Shown: positions 16,639 through 25,567 of the stretch, piece after piece | How positions within the stretch are numbered: position 1 is the first letter of the stretch | Layout of the letters: each line of letters starts with the position of its first letter | Assembly: GCF_902499045.1 (NCBI RefSeq) | Contig: NZ_CABVPL010000028.1 | Location: 1 to 64,000 of the forward strand | Reading direction: 5' to 3' | DNA length: 64,000 nt | From: Burkholderia latens | GTDB taxonomy: Bacteria; Pseudomonadota; Gammaproteobacteria; Burkholderiales; Burkholderiaceae | The notes under the pieces: model-generated | Told to the model about the DNA's origin: nothing | What the model saw: only the letters and a program-made list of their open reading frames with translations | Database searches by the model: none | Program-made: the position numbers and the translations under genes

Positions 16639-18110
16639 CCGGAATCGGGCGGGGGCGGCGCAGCGCGGGCCGCTTCGAGCGGGCCGCACGCGTATCGATC
16701 GTCGCCGGGCTGCTGTTCGCGGGCGCCGACGCAGCGTTGTCGCAAACGGCGGCCGCATCGGCTTCGGCATCCGCGCCCGCCGCCACCTCCACGTGCACGG
16801 CCAAACGCCCGACGGTGCTGTTCAACCGCTGGCAGGAAGACTGGTCGGTGCTCGCGAATCCGTGCGTGCCGCGCGCGCCGCTCGACGGGTTGAAATACAT
16901 TCCGCTCGGCAACGATTCGGCTTCCTATCTGTCGCTCGGCGTGAACCTGCGCGAGCGCCTGGAGATCAACGACGCACCGCTGTTCGGCATCGGCTCGGCG
17001 CAATCGGATACGTACGTGATCCAGCGCGTCGAGGTGCATGCCGACGCGCACCTCGGCCGGCACTGGCAATTCTTCGTGCAATTGCAGGATGCGCGCGCAT
17101 TCGGCAAGAATACCGTGTCGCCCGTCGACAAGAACCCGCTCGATCTCGAGCAGGCATTCGCGACCTACACGGGCGCGCTCGGCGGCGGCACGTTCAAGTT
17201 CCGCGTCGGGCGGCAGGAGATGGCGTTCGACCTGCAACGCTTCATCGCCGCGCGTGACGGCCCGAACGTGCGCCAGGCGTTCGATGCGGTGTGGGCCGAC
17301 TACGAATACGGCAAGTGGCGCTTCATCGGCTACGCGACGCAACCGGTGCAGAACCGCAACGCGTCCGATTTCGACGACGTGTCGAATCGCGATCTCACGT
17401 TCAGCGGCGTGCGCTTCGAGCGGCAGTCGGTCGGGCCGGGCGACCTGTCCGGCTACTGGTCGCGCTACAACCGCAGCCGCGCGCGGTTTCTCGATGCGAG
17501 CGGTCCCGAGCATCGCGACGTGTGGGACGTTCGCTACACGGGCACGCACGGCCGTTTCGACTGGGATCTCGAAACGATGCTGCAGACCGGCACGTTAGGC
17601 AACGCGACGATCGGCGCGTGGGCCGTCGGCTCGATCGCGGGTTACAGGCTCGATGCGCCGTGGTCGCCGCGCATCGCGCTGCAGGTCGACGCCGCGTCGG
17701 GCGACCGGCATCCGCACGACGGCCGCGTCGGTACCTTCAATCCGCTGTTTCCGAACGGCTACTACTTCACGCTCGCGGGCTATACGAGCTACGCGAACCT
17801 GATTCACGTGAAGCCGTCGGTGACGCTGAAGCCGTCGCCGAACCTGTCGCTGCTCGGTGCGCTCGGCTTCCAATGGCGCGAGACGACGGGCGACGCCGTC
17901 TATCAGCAGCCGAACGTCGCGGTGCCGGGCACCGCGGGCAAGGGCGGCCTGTGGACGGGCATGTACGTGCAGTTGCGCGCGGACTGGACGATCGCCGCGA
18001 ACCTGATCGGCGCGGTCGAGGCCGTGCACTTCCAGGTCGGCGACGCGATCCGGCAGGCAGGCGGGCACAACGCGGACTACGTCGGCGTCGAGCTGAAGTA
18101 CGGGTGGTGA
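16635..18110 (+). CDS. AlgE-like alginate-export family outer-membrane protein
   Basis: A 491-residue protein with an N-terminal export signal (hydrophobic stretch ~residues 20-40) and a C-terminal beta-barrel of the alginate-export domain (PF13372 type). Visible family features are SLGVNLRERLEINDAP, DTYVIQRVEVHADAHLG, LEQAFATY and FRVGRQEM, with alternating aromatic strands to the terminal KYGW. Many members outside alginate operons are thought to be substrate-specific porins; no other alginate genes are present, so uptake of the operon's substrate is more likely than alginate export. It is the last gene of the LysR-linked operon and is followed by a strong terminator. Confidence 0.85.
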   Translation: MTGIGRGRRSAGRFERAARVSIVAGLLFAGADAALSQTAAASASASAPAATSTCTAKRPTVLFNRWQEDWSVLANPCVPRAPLDGLKYIPLGNDSASYLSLGVNLRERLEINDAPLFGIGSAQSDTYVIQRVEVHADAHLGRHWQFFVQLQDARAFGKNTVSPVDKNPLDLEQAFATYTGALGGGTFKFRVGRQEMAFDLQRFIAARDGPNVRQAFDAVWADYEYGKWRFIGYATQPVQNRNASDFDDVSNRDLTFSGVRFERQSVGPGDLSGYWSRYNRSRARFLDASGPEHRDVWDVRYTGTHGRFDWDLETMLQTGTLGNATIGAWAVGSIAGYRLDAPWSPRIALQVDAASGDRHPHDGRVGTFNPLFPNGYYFTLAGYTSYANLIHVKPSVTLKPSPNLSLLGALGFQWRETTGDAVYQQPNVAVPGTAGKGGLWTGMYVQLRADWTIAANLIGAVEAVHFQVGDAIRQAGGHNADYVGVELKYGW

Positions 18111-18144
18111 CGGCGGCGGGCGGCGCACCGCACGCGGCATGAAA

Positions 18145-18171
18145 AAGGGCAGCCCCCGCGGGGCTGCCCTT
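18145..18171. terminator. Bidirectional intrinsic terminator
   Basis: AAGGGCAGCCCC (18145-18156) pairs exactly with GGGGCTGCCCTT (18160-18171) around a 3-nt loop. On the minus strand it is followed by TTTTT (18145-18141), on the plus strand by TTCGTTCG. It separates the porin gene (+) from the convergent phosphatase gene (-) and probably serves both, best on the minus strand. Confidence 0.85.
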
Positions 18172-18227
18172 CGTTCGTCCGGGCCGACGGCATTGTCGGC
18201 CCGTTCGCGACGATGACGATGATGCGA

Positions 18228-19814
18228 TTACAGGTTCGGCGACAGCGCGAGCGCGTTCGTCAGGTCGCCCATCGGCTGCGCGCCGTTCGCCTTCAGCGCG
18301 TCGTCGCGCTGCTGCAGGCCGGGCAGGCGCGGCAGCGAGAAGCGGCGCGTGATGAAGCGCAGGATCGAACCCGTGTCGTACTGCGTGTGGTCGACGAAGC
18401 CCTTCTTCGCGAACGGCGACACGATCAGCGCCGGAATGCGCGTGCCGGGGCCCCAGCGATCGGCGTTCGGCGGCGAAGCATGATCCCAGAAGCCGCCGTT
18501 TTCGTCGTACGTGACGATCACGACCATGTTCTTCCACTGCGGGCTGGCCTGCAGGTGCGCGATCACGTCGGCGATGTGCTGGTCGCCGGAGGTGACGTCC
18601 GTGTAGCCCGGGTGCTCGTTCAGGTTGCCTTGCGGCTTGTAGAACGTGACCTGCGGCAGCGTGCCCGCATCGATCGCCTTGATGAACTCGGCGCCGTTCG
18701 TGCCGCCGTCGAGCAGATGCTGCGCGCGGCTCGCGGTGCCCGGCGCCTGGTTCGCGAAGTAGTTGAACGGCTGGTGATGCGGCTGGAAGTTCGGCGCCGA
18801 CAGATCGGCGCCGTAGATCACGTTCGACGTGCCGTTCTGGCTCGCCTGCAGCGCCTGGCCCCACGCGCCGGCATACCACGCCCACGACACGCCCGCGTTG
18901 GTCATCAGGTCGCCGATGTTGGTGGCTGTCTGCGGCGGCATCGTGGACGGATTGGCCGGGTCGGCGAGCAGCGGGTCGCCGCCGGCGGCCGCCTTGTTGC
19001 CGCTCGGCTGGTACGCCGGCTGCATCGTGTTGACACCGTAGAAGTCGGGCGTGAGCGCGCCGTCGTTGACGAACTTCGGCGGGCCGCTGAGCGCGGAGGC
19101 CGGCGAGTTCGCCGCGACCTTCAGCGACTTGCCGTCGGCGTTCAGCACGGCGATCTTGCCGGCTGCCGGGCTCTTGTCGGCGTTCGGATAGTACGGTGCG
19201 CACGCGCAGATCAGGTACTGGTGGTTCAGGAACGAACCGCCGAACGCGCCCATGAAGAAGTTGTCGGCGAGCACGTACTGCTGCGCGATCTTCCACAGCG
19301 GCAGCTTCGACGGATCCGGCGTGTAGTGGCCCATCGTCAGGCCGCCCGCATCGGTCCACGCGGCGTACATGTCGTTCTTGCCGCCGTCGATCTGCATCTG
19401 GTCCTGATAGAAGCGGTGCACGACGTCGCGCGTCGCGATGCTCATCGGCTGGTTGAAACCGTTCGGGTCGTCGATCGCGAACGGCGCGTTCGGCAGGTTC
19501 GCCGTCATCGCCTCGGTCACCGCCGGCGTGATGCCGGTCGCGGTCAGGCCGCCCCAGATCTTCGGCAGCGTCGCCATCGTCGAGCCGTCGCGATCCTTCT
19601 GCACGGAGTTCGCAGCCGTCGCGTTCTGCAGGCCGTTCGCGCCCGGGAAGTTGCCGTACAGGTTGTCGAAGCTGCGGTTTTCCGCGTAGATCACGACGAC
19701 GTTCTTGACGGCCGACAGGCCCTGCTGCGTGACGTCGTCGCCGCCGCAGGCGGTCAGGCTCAGCGCGGCCGCGAAGGCGAGCGGCGTGTAGCGAATCCAG
19801 GCGTGCTTCTTCAT
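18228..19814 (-). CDS. Acid phosphatase / phospholipase C-type phosphoesterase lipoprotein
   Basis: A 528-residue protein of the phosphoesterase family PF04185 (AcpA and phospholipase C type). Signal peptide with lipobox LSLTAC; the lipidated cysteine is Cys23, so it is probably an exported lipoprotein. Family motifs are VVVIYAENRSFDNLYG with the metal-binding Glu-Asn and nucleophile region, GNLNEHPGY, and IVTYDENGGFWDHASPP. It hydrolyses phosphomonoesters or phosphodiesters. The start at ATG 19814 has GAGAGA upstream and gives a clean lipoprotein signal; the frame is open 32 more codons upstream. It is divergent from a dihaem peroxidase gene, with a Pho-box-like repeat between them, consistent with induction on phosphate starvation. 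Confidence 0.9.
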   Translation of the reverse strand: MKKHAWIRYTPLAFAAALSLTACGGDDVTQQGLSAVKNVVVIYAENRSFDNLYGNFPGANGLQNATAANSVQKDRDGSTMATLPKIWGGLTATGITPAVTEAMTANLPNAPFAIDDPNGFNQPMSIATRDVVHRFYQDQMQIDGGKNDMYAAWTDAGGLTMGHYTPDPSKLPLWKIAQQYVLADNFFMGAFGGSFLNHQYLICACAPYYPNADKSPAAGKIAVLNADGKSLKVAANSPASALSGPPKFVNDGALTPDFYGVNTMQPAYQPSGNKAAAGGDPLLADPANPSTMPPQTATNIGDLMTNAGVSWAWYAGAWGQALQASQNGTSNVIYGADLSAPNFQPHHQPFNYFANQAPGTASRAQHLLDGGTNGAEFIKAIDAGTLPQVTFYKPQGNLNEHPGYTDVTSGDQHIADVIAHLQASPQWKNMVVIVTYDENGGFWDHASPPNADRWGPGTRIPALIVSPFAKKGFVDHTQYDTGSILRFITRRFSLPRLPGLQQRDDALKANGAQPMGDLTNALALSPNL

Positions 19815-19957
19815 GCGATGTTCTCTCTCATTCGTCGTTGGTCGCGTGTGGGAACCGGATGGCGGAAGGGCCGGCACGCGAACCTCGCGATCCCGCCCGG
19901 CTGCGCGCATTATCTGGAACCGATTTGACAGCGGGGTGTAGGGGCGCTTTCAATTGA

Positions 19958-20001
19958 CTGTCGGTGGAACGTCATTGAACGGTCACGGAACTGACATAAG
20001 C
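19958..20001 (+). promoter_or_regulatory. Pho-box-like direct repeats (four units, 11-bp spacing)
   Basis: Four units begin at 19958, 19969, 19980 and 19991: CTGTCGGTGGA, ACGTCATTGAA, CGGTCACGGAA and CTGACATAAG. The 11-bp period and GTCA core match the direct-repeat geometry of PhoB sites (TGTCA units). The box ends 36 bp before the peroxidase start. A further CTGTCAAAT lies on the minus strand at 19931-19923, eight bases upstream of a GATAAT (-10-like) at 19914-19909 facing the phosphatase gene. Confidence 0.6.
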
Positions 20002-20037
20002 TCCGGCCGATCGCCCACCGCTACAAGAAGAACGACG

Positions 20038-21384
20038 ATGCACAGCCTTCTGACATCCTTCGCGTCCGCGCGAACGCTGATTCCCGCGGCCACGCTGGCA
20101 CTTGCGGGCGGACTCGCGGCGCTTGCCGGCTGCGATGCGCAGCCCGGCGCGAATGCGCCGGTCGCGTCCGTCGTGCCGGCGGCGCAGGCCGCGCCCGCTG
20201 CCCCGGCGGTCGCACCGGCCAGCCAGCCGCAGACGCGCGCGCAGGTGTTCGAAGGCGTGAAGCAGATGACGGCACTCGGCAAGCAGCTGTTCTTCGATCC
20301 GTCGCTGTCCGGGTCCGGCAAGCTCGCATGCGCGTCGTGCCACAGCGCCGAGCATGCGTTCGGCCCGCCAAACGCGCTGTCGGTGCAGCTCGGCGGCGAC
20401 GACATGCGACGTACCGGTTTTCGCGCGGTACCGTCGCTGAAGTATCTGCGCGGCATTCCGCCGTTCAGCGAGCACTTCCACGATTCGCCGGACGAAGGCG
20501 ACGAAAGCATCGACGCCGGGCCGACCGGCGGCCTGACCTGGGACGGCCGCGTCGATACGCGCGATGCACAGGCGCGCATTCCGCTCACGTCGCCGTTCGA
20601 GATGAGCAGTTCGCCGGCACGGGTTGCGAAGGCCGTTCGCGCGGCGCCGTATGCGAACGCGTTCCGCAACGCGTTCGGCGATCAGGTCCTGGCCGACGAC
20701 CAGGCGACGTTCAACGCGGTGCTGCGCGCGCTCGACGCATTCCAGCAGCAGCCGGCGCTGTTCGATCCGTACACGAGCAAATACGACGCGTATCTGGCCG
20801 GCCGTGCGCAGCTCACGCCGGCCGAGTTGCACGGGCTGCAACTGTTCAACGACGAGAAGAAGGGCAACTGCGCGAGCTGCCACGTGAGCCAGCGCACGCT
20901 CGAGGGCGGCCCGCCGCAGTTCAGCGATTTCGGGCTGATCGCGATCGCGGTGCCGCGCAATCGCGCGCTGCCGGTCAATCGCGATCCGCGCTTTTACGAT
21001 CTCGGCGCGTGCGGGCCCGAGCGCACCGACCTGACGGGCCGCGACGAATTCTGCGGACTGTTCCGCACGCCGTCGCTGCGCAACGTCGCGCTACGCAAGA
21101 CGTTCTTCCACAACGGCGTGTATCACTCGCTCGAGGACGTGATGCGCTTCTACGTCGAGCGCGACATCCATCCGGAGAAGTTCTATCCGGTCGTGCACGG
21201 CAAAGTGCAGATCTACGACGATTTGCCGAAGCGCTACTGGCCGAACATCAACCGCGAGCCGCCGTTCGACCGCAAGCGCGGCGATGCGCCGGCATTGAAC
21301 GCGGCCGAGATCAAGGACGTGATCGCGTTCCTGAACACGCTGACCGACGGATATCAACCGGCGGCTACGTCGGCCGCGCGCTAG
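20038..21384 (+). CDS. Dihaem cytochrome c peroxidase / MauG-family lipoprotein
   Basis: A 448-residue exported protein. Lipobox LAGC at Cys32 indicates a lipoprotein. An Ala/Pro-rich linker (~33-65) leads to the dihaem peroxidase fold with two c-type haem sites, C98ASCH102 and C278ASCH282. Family members reduce H2O2 or, like MauG, modify a protein partner. The start at ATG 20038 has AAGAAG upstream. It is divergent from the phosphatase and probably shares a regulator with it. A phosphoesterase/peroxidase pairing does not form an obvious pathway, so the physiological link is unclear. Confidence 0.9.
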   Translation: MHSLLTSFASARTLIPAATLALAGGLAALAGCDAQPGANAPVASVVPAAQAAPAAPAVAPASQPQTRAQVFEGVKQMTALGKQLFFDPSLSGSGKLACASCHSAEHAFGPPNALSVQLGGDDMRRTGFRAVPSLKYLRGIPPFSEHFHDSPDEGDESIDAGPTGGLTWDGRVDTRDAQARIPLTSPFEMSSSPARVAKAVRAAPYANAFRNAFGDQVLADDQATFNAVLRALDAFQQQPALFDPYTSKYDAYLAGRAQLTPAELHGLQLFNDEKKGNCASCHVSQRTLEGGPPQFSDFGLIAIAVPRNRALPVNRDPRFYDLGACGPERTDLTGRDEFCGLFRTPSLRNVALRKTFFHNGVYHSLEDVMRFYVERDIHPEKFYPVVHGKVQIYDDLPKRYWPNINREPPFDRKRGDAPALNAAEIKDVIAFLNTLTDGYQPAATSAAR

Positions 21385-21508
21385 CGCCCGGCCGTTGCGG
21401 CACGCATGCTATGCTCGCTCGCTGACGGGCGTGGCGCGTGCCGGCGTGCCGGCCGCCGGTTCGCCGGCATGCACCGCGCCGTTCGATCGAACATCCAAGG
21501 AGAAAAAC

Positions 21509-21895
21509 ATGTCGATGCGTGCATCCCTTTCCATCGTCACGCGCGTGCTGGCCGGCGCCGCGTGCGCAGCCGCGATGCTGTCCGCTCACGCGCAAAGCAA
21601 CCTGGGCTTCCTGAACGACACGCCGCTGACCTATTTCAGCAAGGCCGATCGCGCGTCGCTGACGAAGGCCGTCGCGCAGGCGCGCGACGAGGGCAAGGAC
21701 GGCGAGACCACGACGTGGCAGAGCAGCGGCCGCGGCACGCAGATCGACGCGAAGCTCACGCCGTCGACGTCCGAGAGCGACGGCAAGACCTGCCGCGAGA
21801 TCGCGACCGAGATCGCCGCGAAGGGCCAGACGATGACGCTCAAGCCGGTGTTCTGCAAGACCGCCGCGGGCAAGTGGCAGTTGCAGAAGCGCTGA
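21509..21895 (+). CDS. Small secreted protein, surface-antigen-like C-terminal domain
   Basis: A 128-residue protein with a signal peptide (MSMRASLSIVTRVLAGAACAAAMLSAHA, shown here in part; cleavage after AHA, about residue 28). The mature part has TTTWQSSGRG, CREIATEI and FCKTAAGKWQL, a pattern like the C-terminal domain of RT0821/17-kDa surface antigens, with two cysteines (CREI, FCKT) that could form a disulfide. AAGGAG is well placed before ATG 21509. Exact function unknown. A Nudix gene starts 11 bp downstream, so they may share a transcript. Confidence 0.75.
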   Translation: MSMRASLSIVTRVLAGAACAAAMLSAHAQSNLGFLNDTPLTYFSKADRASLTKAVAQARDEGKDGETTTWQSSGRGTQIDAKLTPSTSESDGKTCREIATEIAAKGQTMTLKPVFCKTAAGKWQLQKR

Positions 21896-21906
21896 GCACG
21901 CGTGCG

Positions 21907-22377
21907 ATGAAGCGCAGCGGTGCGCCGCGCACGGTGTCGTGCGGCGTCGTGATGCTCGACGGCGCCGGCCGCGTGTTCCTCGCGCATGCGACGGACACCA
22001 CGCACTGGGACATCCCGAAGGGGCAGGGCGAGCCCGGCGAGACGCCGGCCGAAGCGGCGTTGCGCGAGCTGCGCGAGGAAACCGGCATCGAGCTGGATGC
22101 CGCGCGGCTGCTCGATCTTGGCCGCTTCGCGTACCGTCACGACAAGGACCTGCACCTGTTCGCGGTGCAGGTCGCGGACGACGAGATCGATCTCGCGCAC
22201 TGCACGTGCACGTCGCTGTTCCCGAGCCGCCGCGACGGCTCGCTGATTCCCGAGATGGACGCGTATCGCTGGACGGCGCCGGCCGACGTCGATACGTATG
22301 CGAGCCGCAGCCTCGCGCGGCTGTTTCGCACGACGCTGCCGCTCGCGGATCTGCATCGGCGTTTGACGCGCGCGTGA
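21907..22377 (+). CDS. Nudix hydrolase
   Basis: A 156-residue protein with a perfect Nudix box: Gly39-x5-Glu45-x7-Arg53-Glu-Leu-Arg-Glu57-Glu58-x-Gly60. It should cleave a nucleoside diphosphate linked to another group; WDIPKGQGEPGE just before the box resembles diadenosine-polyphosphate or dNTP-type hydrolases, but the substrate cannot be assigned. It follows the small secreted protein gene by 11 bp and is followed by a strong terminator that also ends glnS. Confidence 0.9.
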   Translation: MKRSGAPRTVSCGVVMLDGAGRVFLAHATDTTHWDIPKGQGEPGETPAEAALRELREETGIELDAARLLDLGRFAYRHDKDLHLFAVQVADDEIDLAHCTCTSLFPSRRDGSLIPEMDAYRWTAPADVDTYASRSLARLFRTTLPLADLHRRLTRA

Positions 22378-22426
22378 GCGCGCGCGGCCCGCATCGGTTT
22401 TGCGCCTCGGGCCTCCAACAGGCAAT

Positions 22427-22459
22427 AAAAAAACCGACCCGTGCGGGTCGGTTTTTTTT
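22427..22459. terminator. Bidirectional intrinsic terminator between Nudix gene and glnS
   Basis: The A-run plus ACCGACCC (22427-22440) pairs with GGGTCGGT plus a T-run (22445-22459) around a GTGC loop. Both strands end in seven or eight T, so it is a textbook terminator in each direction. Confidence 0.95.
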
Positions 22460-22479
22460 CGTCGTGCGACGGCGGGCCG

Positions 22480-24189
22480 TCAGGCCGGCTTGCCCCAGCT
22501 GTCGCGCAGGCCGACGATCCGGTTGAACACCGGCTTGCCCGGCTTCGAATCGACACGATCCGCGACGAAATAGCCGTGACGCTCGAATTGCAGGCGCGTT
22601 TCCGGTGCGACGTCGCCGGCGCCCGGTTCGACGAAGGCCTGCGTGATCTTCTTCGAGTCCGGGTTCAGCGCGTCGAGGAAGTTCGCGCCGCCCGCGTCCG
22701 GGTGCGGCTCCTTGAACAGCCGGTCGTAGATCCGTACTTCGGCCGCCTGCGCATGCTTCGCGCTGACCCAGTGGATGTTGCCCTTGACCTTGTAGTTGTT
22801 CGCGCCTTCGGTGCCCGACTTGCTGTCCGGGAAGTAGTTGCAGTGCACGGCCGTCACGTTGCCGTCGGCGTCCTTGTCGAAGCCCGTGCACTCGATCACG
22901 TAGCCGTAGCGCAGGCGCACCTTGTTGCCCGGGAACAGCCGGAAATAACCCTTCGGCGGGTTCTCGACGAAGTCGTCGCGCTCGATCCACAGCTCGCGCG
23001 AGATCGGGAACGTGCGCACGCCGCGGTCCGGGTGATGCGGATGCACGGGCGCCGTGCACGCTTCCTCGAGGTCTTCCGGATAGTTGTCGATCACGAGCTT
23101 CAGCGGATCGAGCACCGCGACCGTACGCGCGGCCTTGTCGTCGAGATCGTCGCGCAGCGCGCCTTCGAACACGCTCATGTCGATCCACGAATCGACCTTC
23201 GTCACGCCGATCCGCTCGCAGAACAGATGGATGCTCTCCGGCGTGAACCCGCGGCGGCGGATGCCGACGATCGTCGGCATCCGCGGGTCGTCCCAGCCGT
23301 CGACGTGGCCCTCGGTGACGAGCTGCAGCAGCTTGCGCTTGCTCGTGATCGCGTACGTGAGATTCAGCCGCGAGAATTCGATCTGCTGCGGCAGCGGCCG
23401 CGTGAACACGCCGGCTTCCGCGAGCTCGTTCAGCACCCAGTCGTACAGCGGGCGGTGATCCTCGAACTCGAGCGTGCACAGCGAGTGCGTGATGCCTTCG
23501 AGCGCGTCGGAGATGCAGTGCGTGTAGTCGTACATCGGATACACGCACCACGCGTCGCCGGTGCGATAGTGGTGCGCGTAGCGGATCCGGTAGATGACCG
23601 GGTCGCGCATGTTCATGTTCGGCGACGCCATGTCGATCTTCGCGCGCAGCACGTGCTCGCCTTCGTTGAACTCGCCGGCCTTCATCCGGCGGAACAGGTC
23701 GAGGTTTTCTTCGGGCGAACGGTCGCGGAACGGCGACGGCTTGCCGCCTTCGGTCAGCGAGCCGCGGTTCGCGCGCATCTCTTCCGCGCTCTGGCTGTCG
23801 ACGTACGCCTTGCCGCGCTGGATCAGCAGTTCCGCGAATTCATAGAGCTTGTCGTAGTAGTCGCTCGCGAAGTACTGGTGATCGACTGCATCCTTGCGCC
23901 AGTCGAAGCCGAGCCAGCGCACCGAGTCGACGATCGAGTCGACGTACTCGATGCTTTCCTTTTCCGGGTTCGTGTCGTCGAAGCGCAGGTGGCACACGCC
24001 GCCGTAGTCGCGCGCGACGCTGAAGTTCAGGCAGATGCTCTTCGCGTGCCCGATGTGCAGATAGCCGTTCGGCTCGGGCGGGAAGCGCGTCTCGACGCGG
24101 CCGCCCCATTTGCCGGTGCGGTTGTCGTCGTCGATGATGTTGCGGATGAAGTTGGAAGCCGCGGGGGCGTCGTTGCGTTCGGTGCTCAT
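22480..24189 (-). CDS. glnS: Glutaminyl-tRNA synthetase
   Basis: A 569-residue class I aminoacyl-tRNA synthetase that charges tRNA-Gln. The HIGH signature is in [15 protein letters not shown] (~residues 33-47) and the KMSKS loop appears as ITSKRKL (~275-281), with Thr where many GlnS have Met. The C-terminal beta-barrel anticodon-binding domains follow from ~345. The start at ATG 24189 gives [12 protein letters not shown]; the frame stays open for 59 codons upstream without similarity. A direct GlnS means this organism charges glutamine without depending only on the amidotransferase route. Confidence 0.98.
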   Translation of the reverse strand: MSTERNDAPAASNFIRNIIDDDNRTGKWGGRVETRFPPEPNGYLHIGHAKSICLNFSVARDYGGVCHLRFDDTNPEKESIEYVDSIVDSVRWLGFDWRKDAVDHQYFASDYYDKLYEFAELLIQRGKAYVDSQSAEEMRANRGSLTEGGKPSPFRDRSPEENLDLFRRMKAGEFNEGEHVLRAKIDMASPNMNMRDPVIYRIRYAHHYRTGDAWCVYPMYDYTHCISDALEGITHSLCTLEFEDHRPLYDWVLNELAEAGVFTRPLPQQIEFSRLNLTYAITSKRKLLQLVTEGHVDGWDDPRMPTIVGIRRRGFTPESIHLFCERIGVTKVDSWIDMSVFEGALRDDLDDKAARTVAVLDPLKLVIDNYPEDLEEACTAPVHPHHPDRGVRTFPISRELWIERDDFVENPPKGYFRLFPGNKVRLRYGYVIECTGFDKDADGNVTAVHCNYFPDSKSGTEGANNYKVKGNIHWVSAKHAQAAEVRIYDRLFKEPHPDAGGANFLDALNPDSKKITQAFVEPGAGDVAPETRLQFERHGYFVADRVDSKPGKPVFNRIVGLRDSWGKPA

Positions 24190-24443
24190 GCGGTTGGCGT
24201 CAGGTTGTGTCGGCGCGTCGCGCCGGTTTAATCCCGTAATTCTACCTGACCGGGGTCGGTACCGCGCGGGTCGCGGCACGGCGGCGCCGGCGCGCCGCGC
24301 AGTCCGCCGCAATATCTCGATATTGTGTCGGCTGTAACACGACGTAAATCGGATTGCCCGTCGCATTCGGCTTTTCCTATGATGGCCTTACCGATTCAAT
24401 GCCGCCATTCACGATTGTGCGTGGCGGGAGGACGCCAACAATC

Positions 24444-24653
24444 ATGATGAAGAAGACCACCTTTCTCGTTCGTACCGCGGTGATCGTCGCGGCCCTGTCG
24501 CAACTCGGCGCATGCGCGATGACGCATACGCAGCGCAATGCCGGTATCGGCGCGGCCGCGGGCGGCGCGCTCGGCTATCTGATCACGGGCGGCCCGGTCG
24601 GCACGGTGGCCGGCGCGGCGGCCGGCGGCCTGGTCGGCGCAGGCGTGCGCTGA
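24444..24653 (+). CDS. Small glycine-zipper lipoprotein, OsmB-like
   Basis: A 69-residue protein with signal peptide and lipobox LGAC (Cys24), then a Gly/Ala-rich repeat (GIGAAAGGALGYLITGGPVGTV in part) forming a glycine-zipper, as in OsmB and SlyB-type envelope lipoproteins. GGGAGG lies about 12 bp upstream; ATG at 24444 and 24447 are both possible. It is divergent from glnS across a 254-bp gap. Likely outer-membrane-associated and stress-related; the exact role is unknown. Confidence 0.8.
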   Translation: MMKKTTFLVRTAVIVAALSQLGACAMTHTQRNAGIGAAAGGALGYLITGGPVGTVAGAAAGGLVGAGVR

Positions 24654-24802
24654 TCGCAGCCGGCGCGCATGCGCGCCGGCCGTCGCGACCCGTTGATTCA
24701 CCGCACATCCATTCCGCGATTCGACAGGCAGCATCAGGGAGGAGCGGGTGTGCGACACTTCGTCGACGTCATATAACGACATTCTTCGTCGACGAATCCT
24801 TC

Positions 24803-25357
24803 ATGAACGATGCTCTCGTTTTCGTGCTGCCGGGTTACGGCAACTCCGGCCCGCTCCACTGGCAAAGCCGCTGGGAGCGGGCCGATCCGCGTTTCGTGCG
24901 GATCGCGATGCCCGACTGGGACCGCGCGTTCCGCAACGGCTGGTGTCTCGCGCTCGACCGGGCGGTCGAAGCCGCGCCGGGGTCCGTGACGATCGCCGCG
25001 CACAGCCTCGGCACGCTGACCGCCGCATGGTGGGCGACCCGCTATGCGCGGCCTGCCGCGCTCGAGAAAGTGCGCGGCGCGCTGCTCGTCGCATTGCCTG
25101 ACCCGGCCGGGCCGGCGTTTCCCGCCGACGCACACGGCTTCGGGCCAGTGCCGTACGAGCGGCTGCCGTTTCCTACCTGCGTGGTCGCGAGCAGCGACGA
25201 TCCGTACGGCTCGCTCGCGTTCGCGCGCGGGTGCGCGCGGGCATGGGGCAGCGCCTTCCACGATATCGGCCCGCGCGGCCACATCAACGCGGACAGCGGG
25301 CTCGGCGAGTGGCCGCAAGCGCGCGGCTGGCTCGACGCGATGGGGACGACGGACTGA
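24803..25357 (+). CDS. RBBP9/YdeN-family alpha/beta hydrolase
   Basis: A 184-residue serine hydrolase. It shows the N-terminal strand and oxyanion loop VFVLPGYGNSGPLHWQ, nucleophile Ser68 in AHSLGT, Asp132 (SSDDPY) and His160 (GHIN), the complete triad of the RBBP9/YdeN family. Substrate unknown. ATG 24803 gives the family N-terminus, but no strong Shine-Dalgarno is visible and the frame is open upstream. The upstream gap to 24653 has no clear feature. Confidence 0.88.
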   Translation: MNDALVFVLPGYGNSGPLHWQSRWERADPRFVRIAMPDWDRAFRNGWCLALDRAVEAAPGSVTIAAHSLGTLTAAWWATRYARPAALEKVRGALLVALPDPAGPAFPADAHGFGPVPYERLPFPTCVVASSDDPYGSLAFARGCARAWGSAFHDIGPRGHINADSGLGEWPQARGWLDAMGTTD

Positions 25358-25567
25358 CCGGCGGACGTGGGTCATCGCATCCGGACACGTTTTTTAACCA
25401 AGCGCGAATTTCATGCGATGCGTCGCGGCGCGCTGTGAGCCTTGCTGCCCGTACGATTGTCGTGGGCGCGACGCGCAACCGGCTGCATTGTGTGACGAAC
25501 CCCATGACTTTGTGATCGGCCGGCCGGTAACGTGACGGTCTATTCAATTCGATCGGAAGGAGGGGCC

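Noticed and set aside
22427-22459. The A-run/T-run hairpin as a possible small RNA
   Set aside because: It fits a simple bidirectional terminator between converging genes; no promoter or further structure suggests an sRNA.
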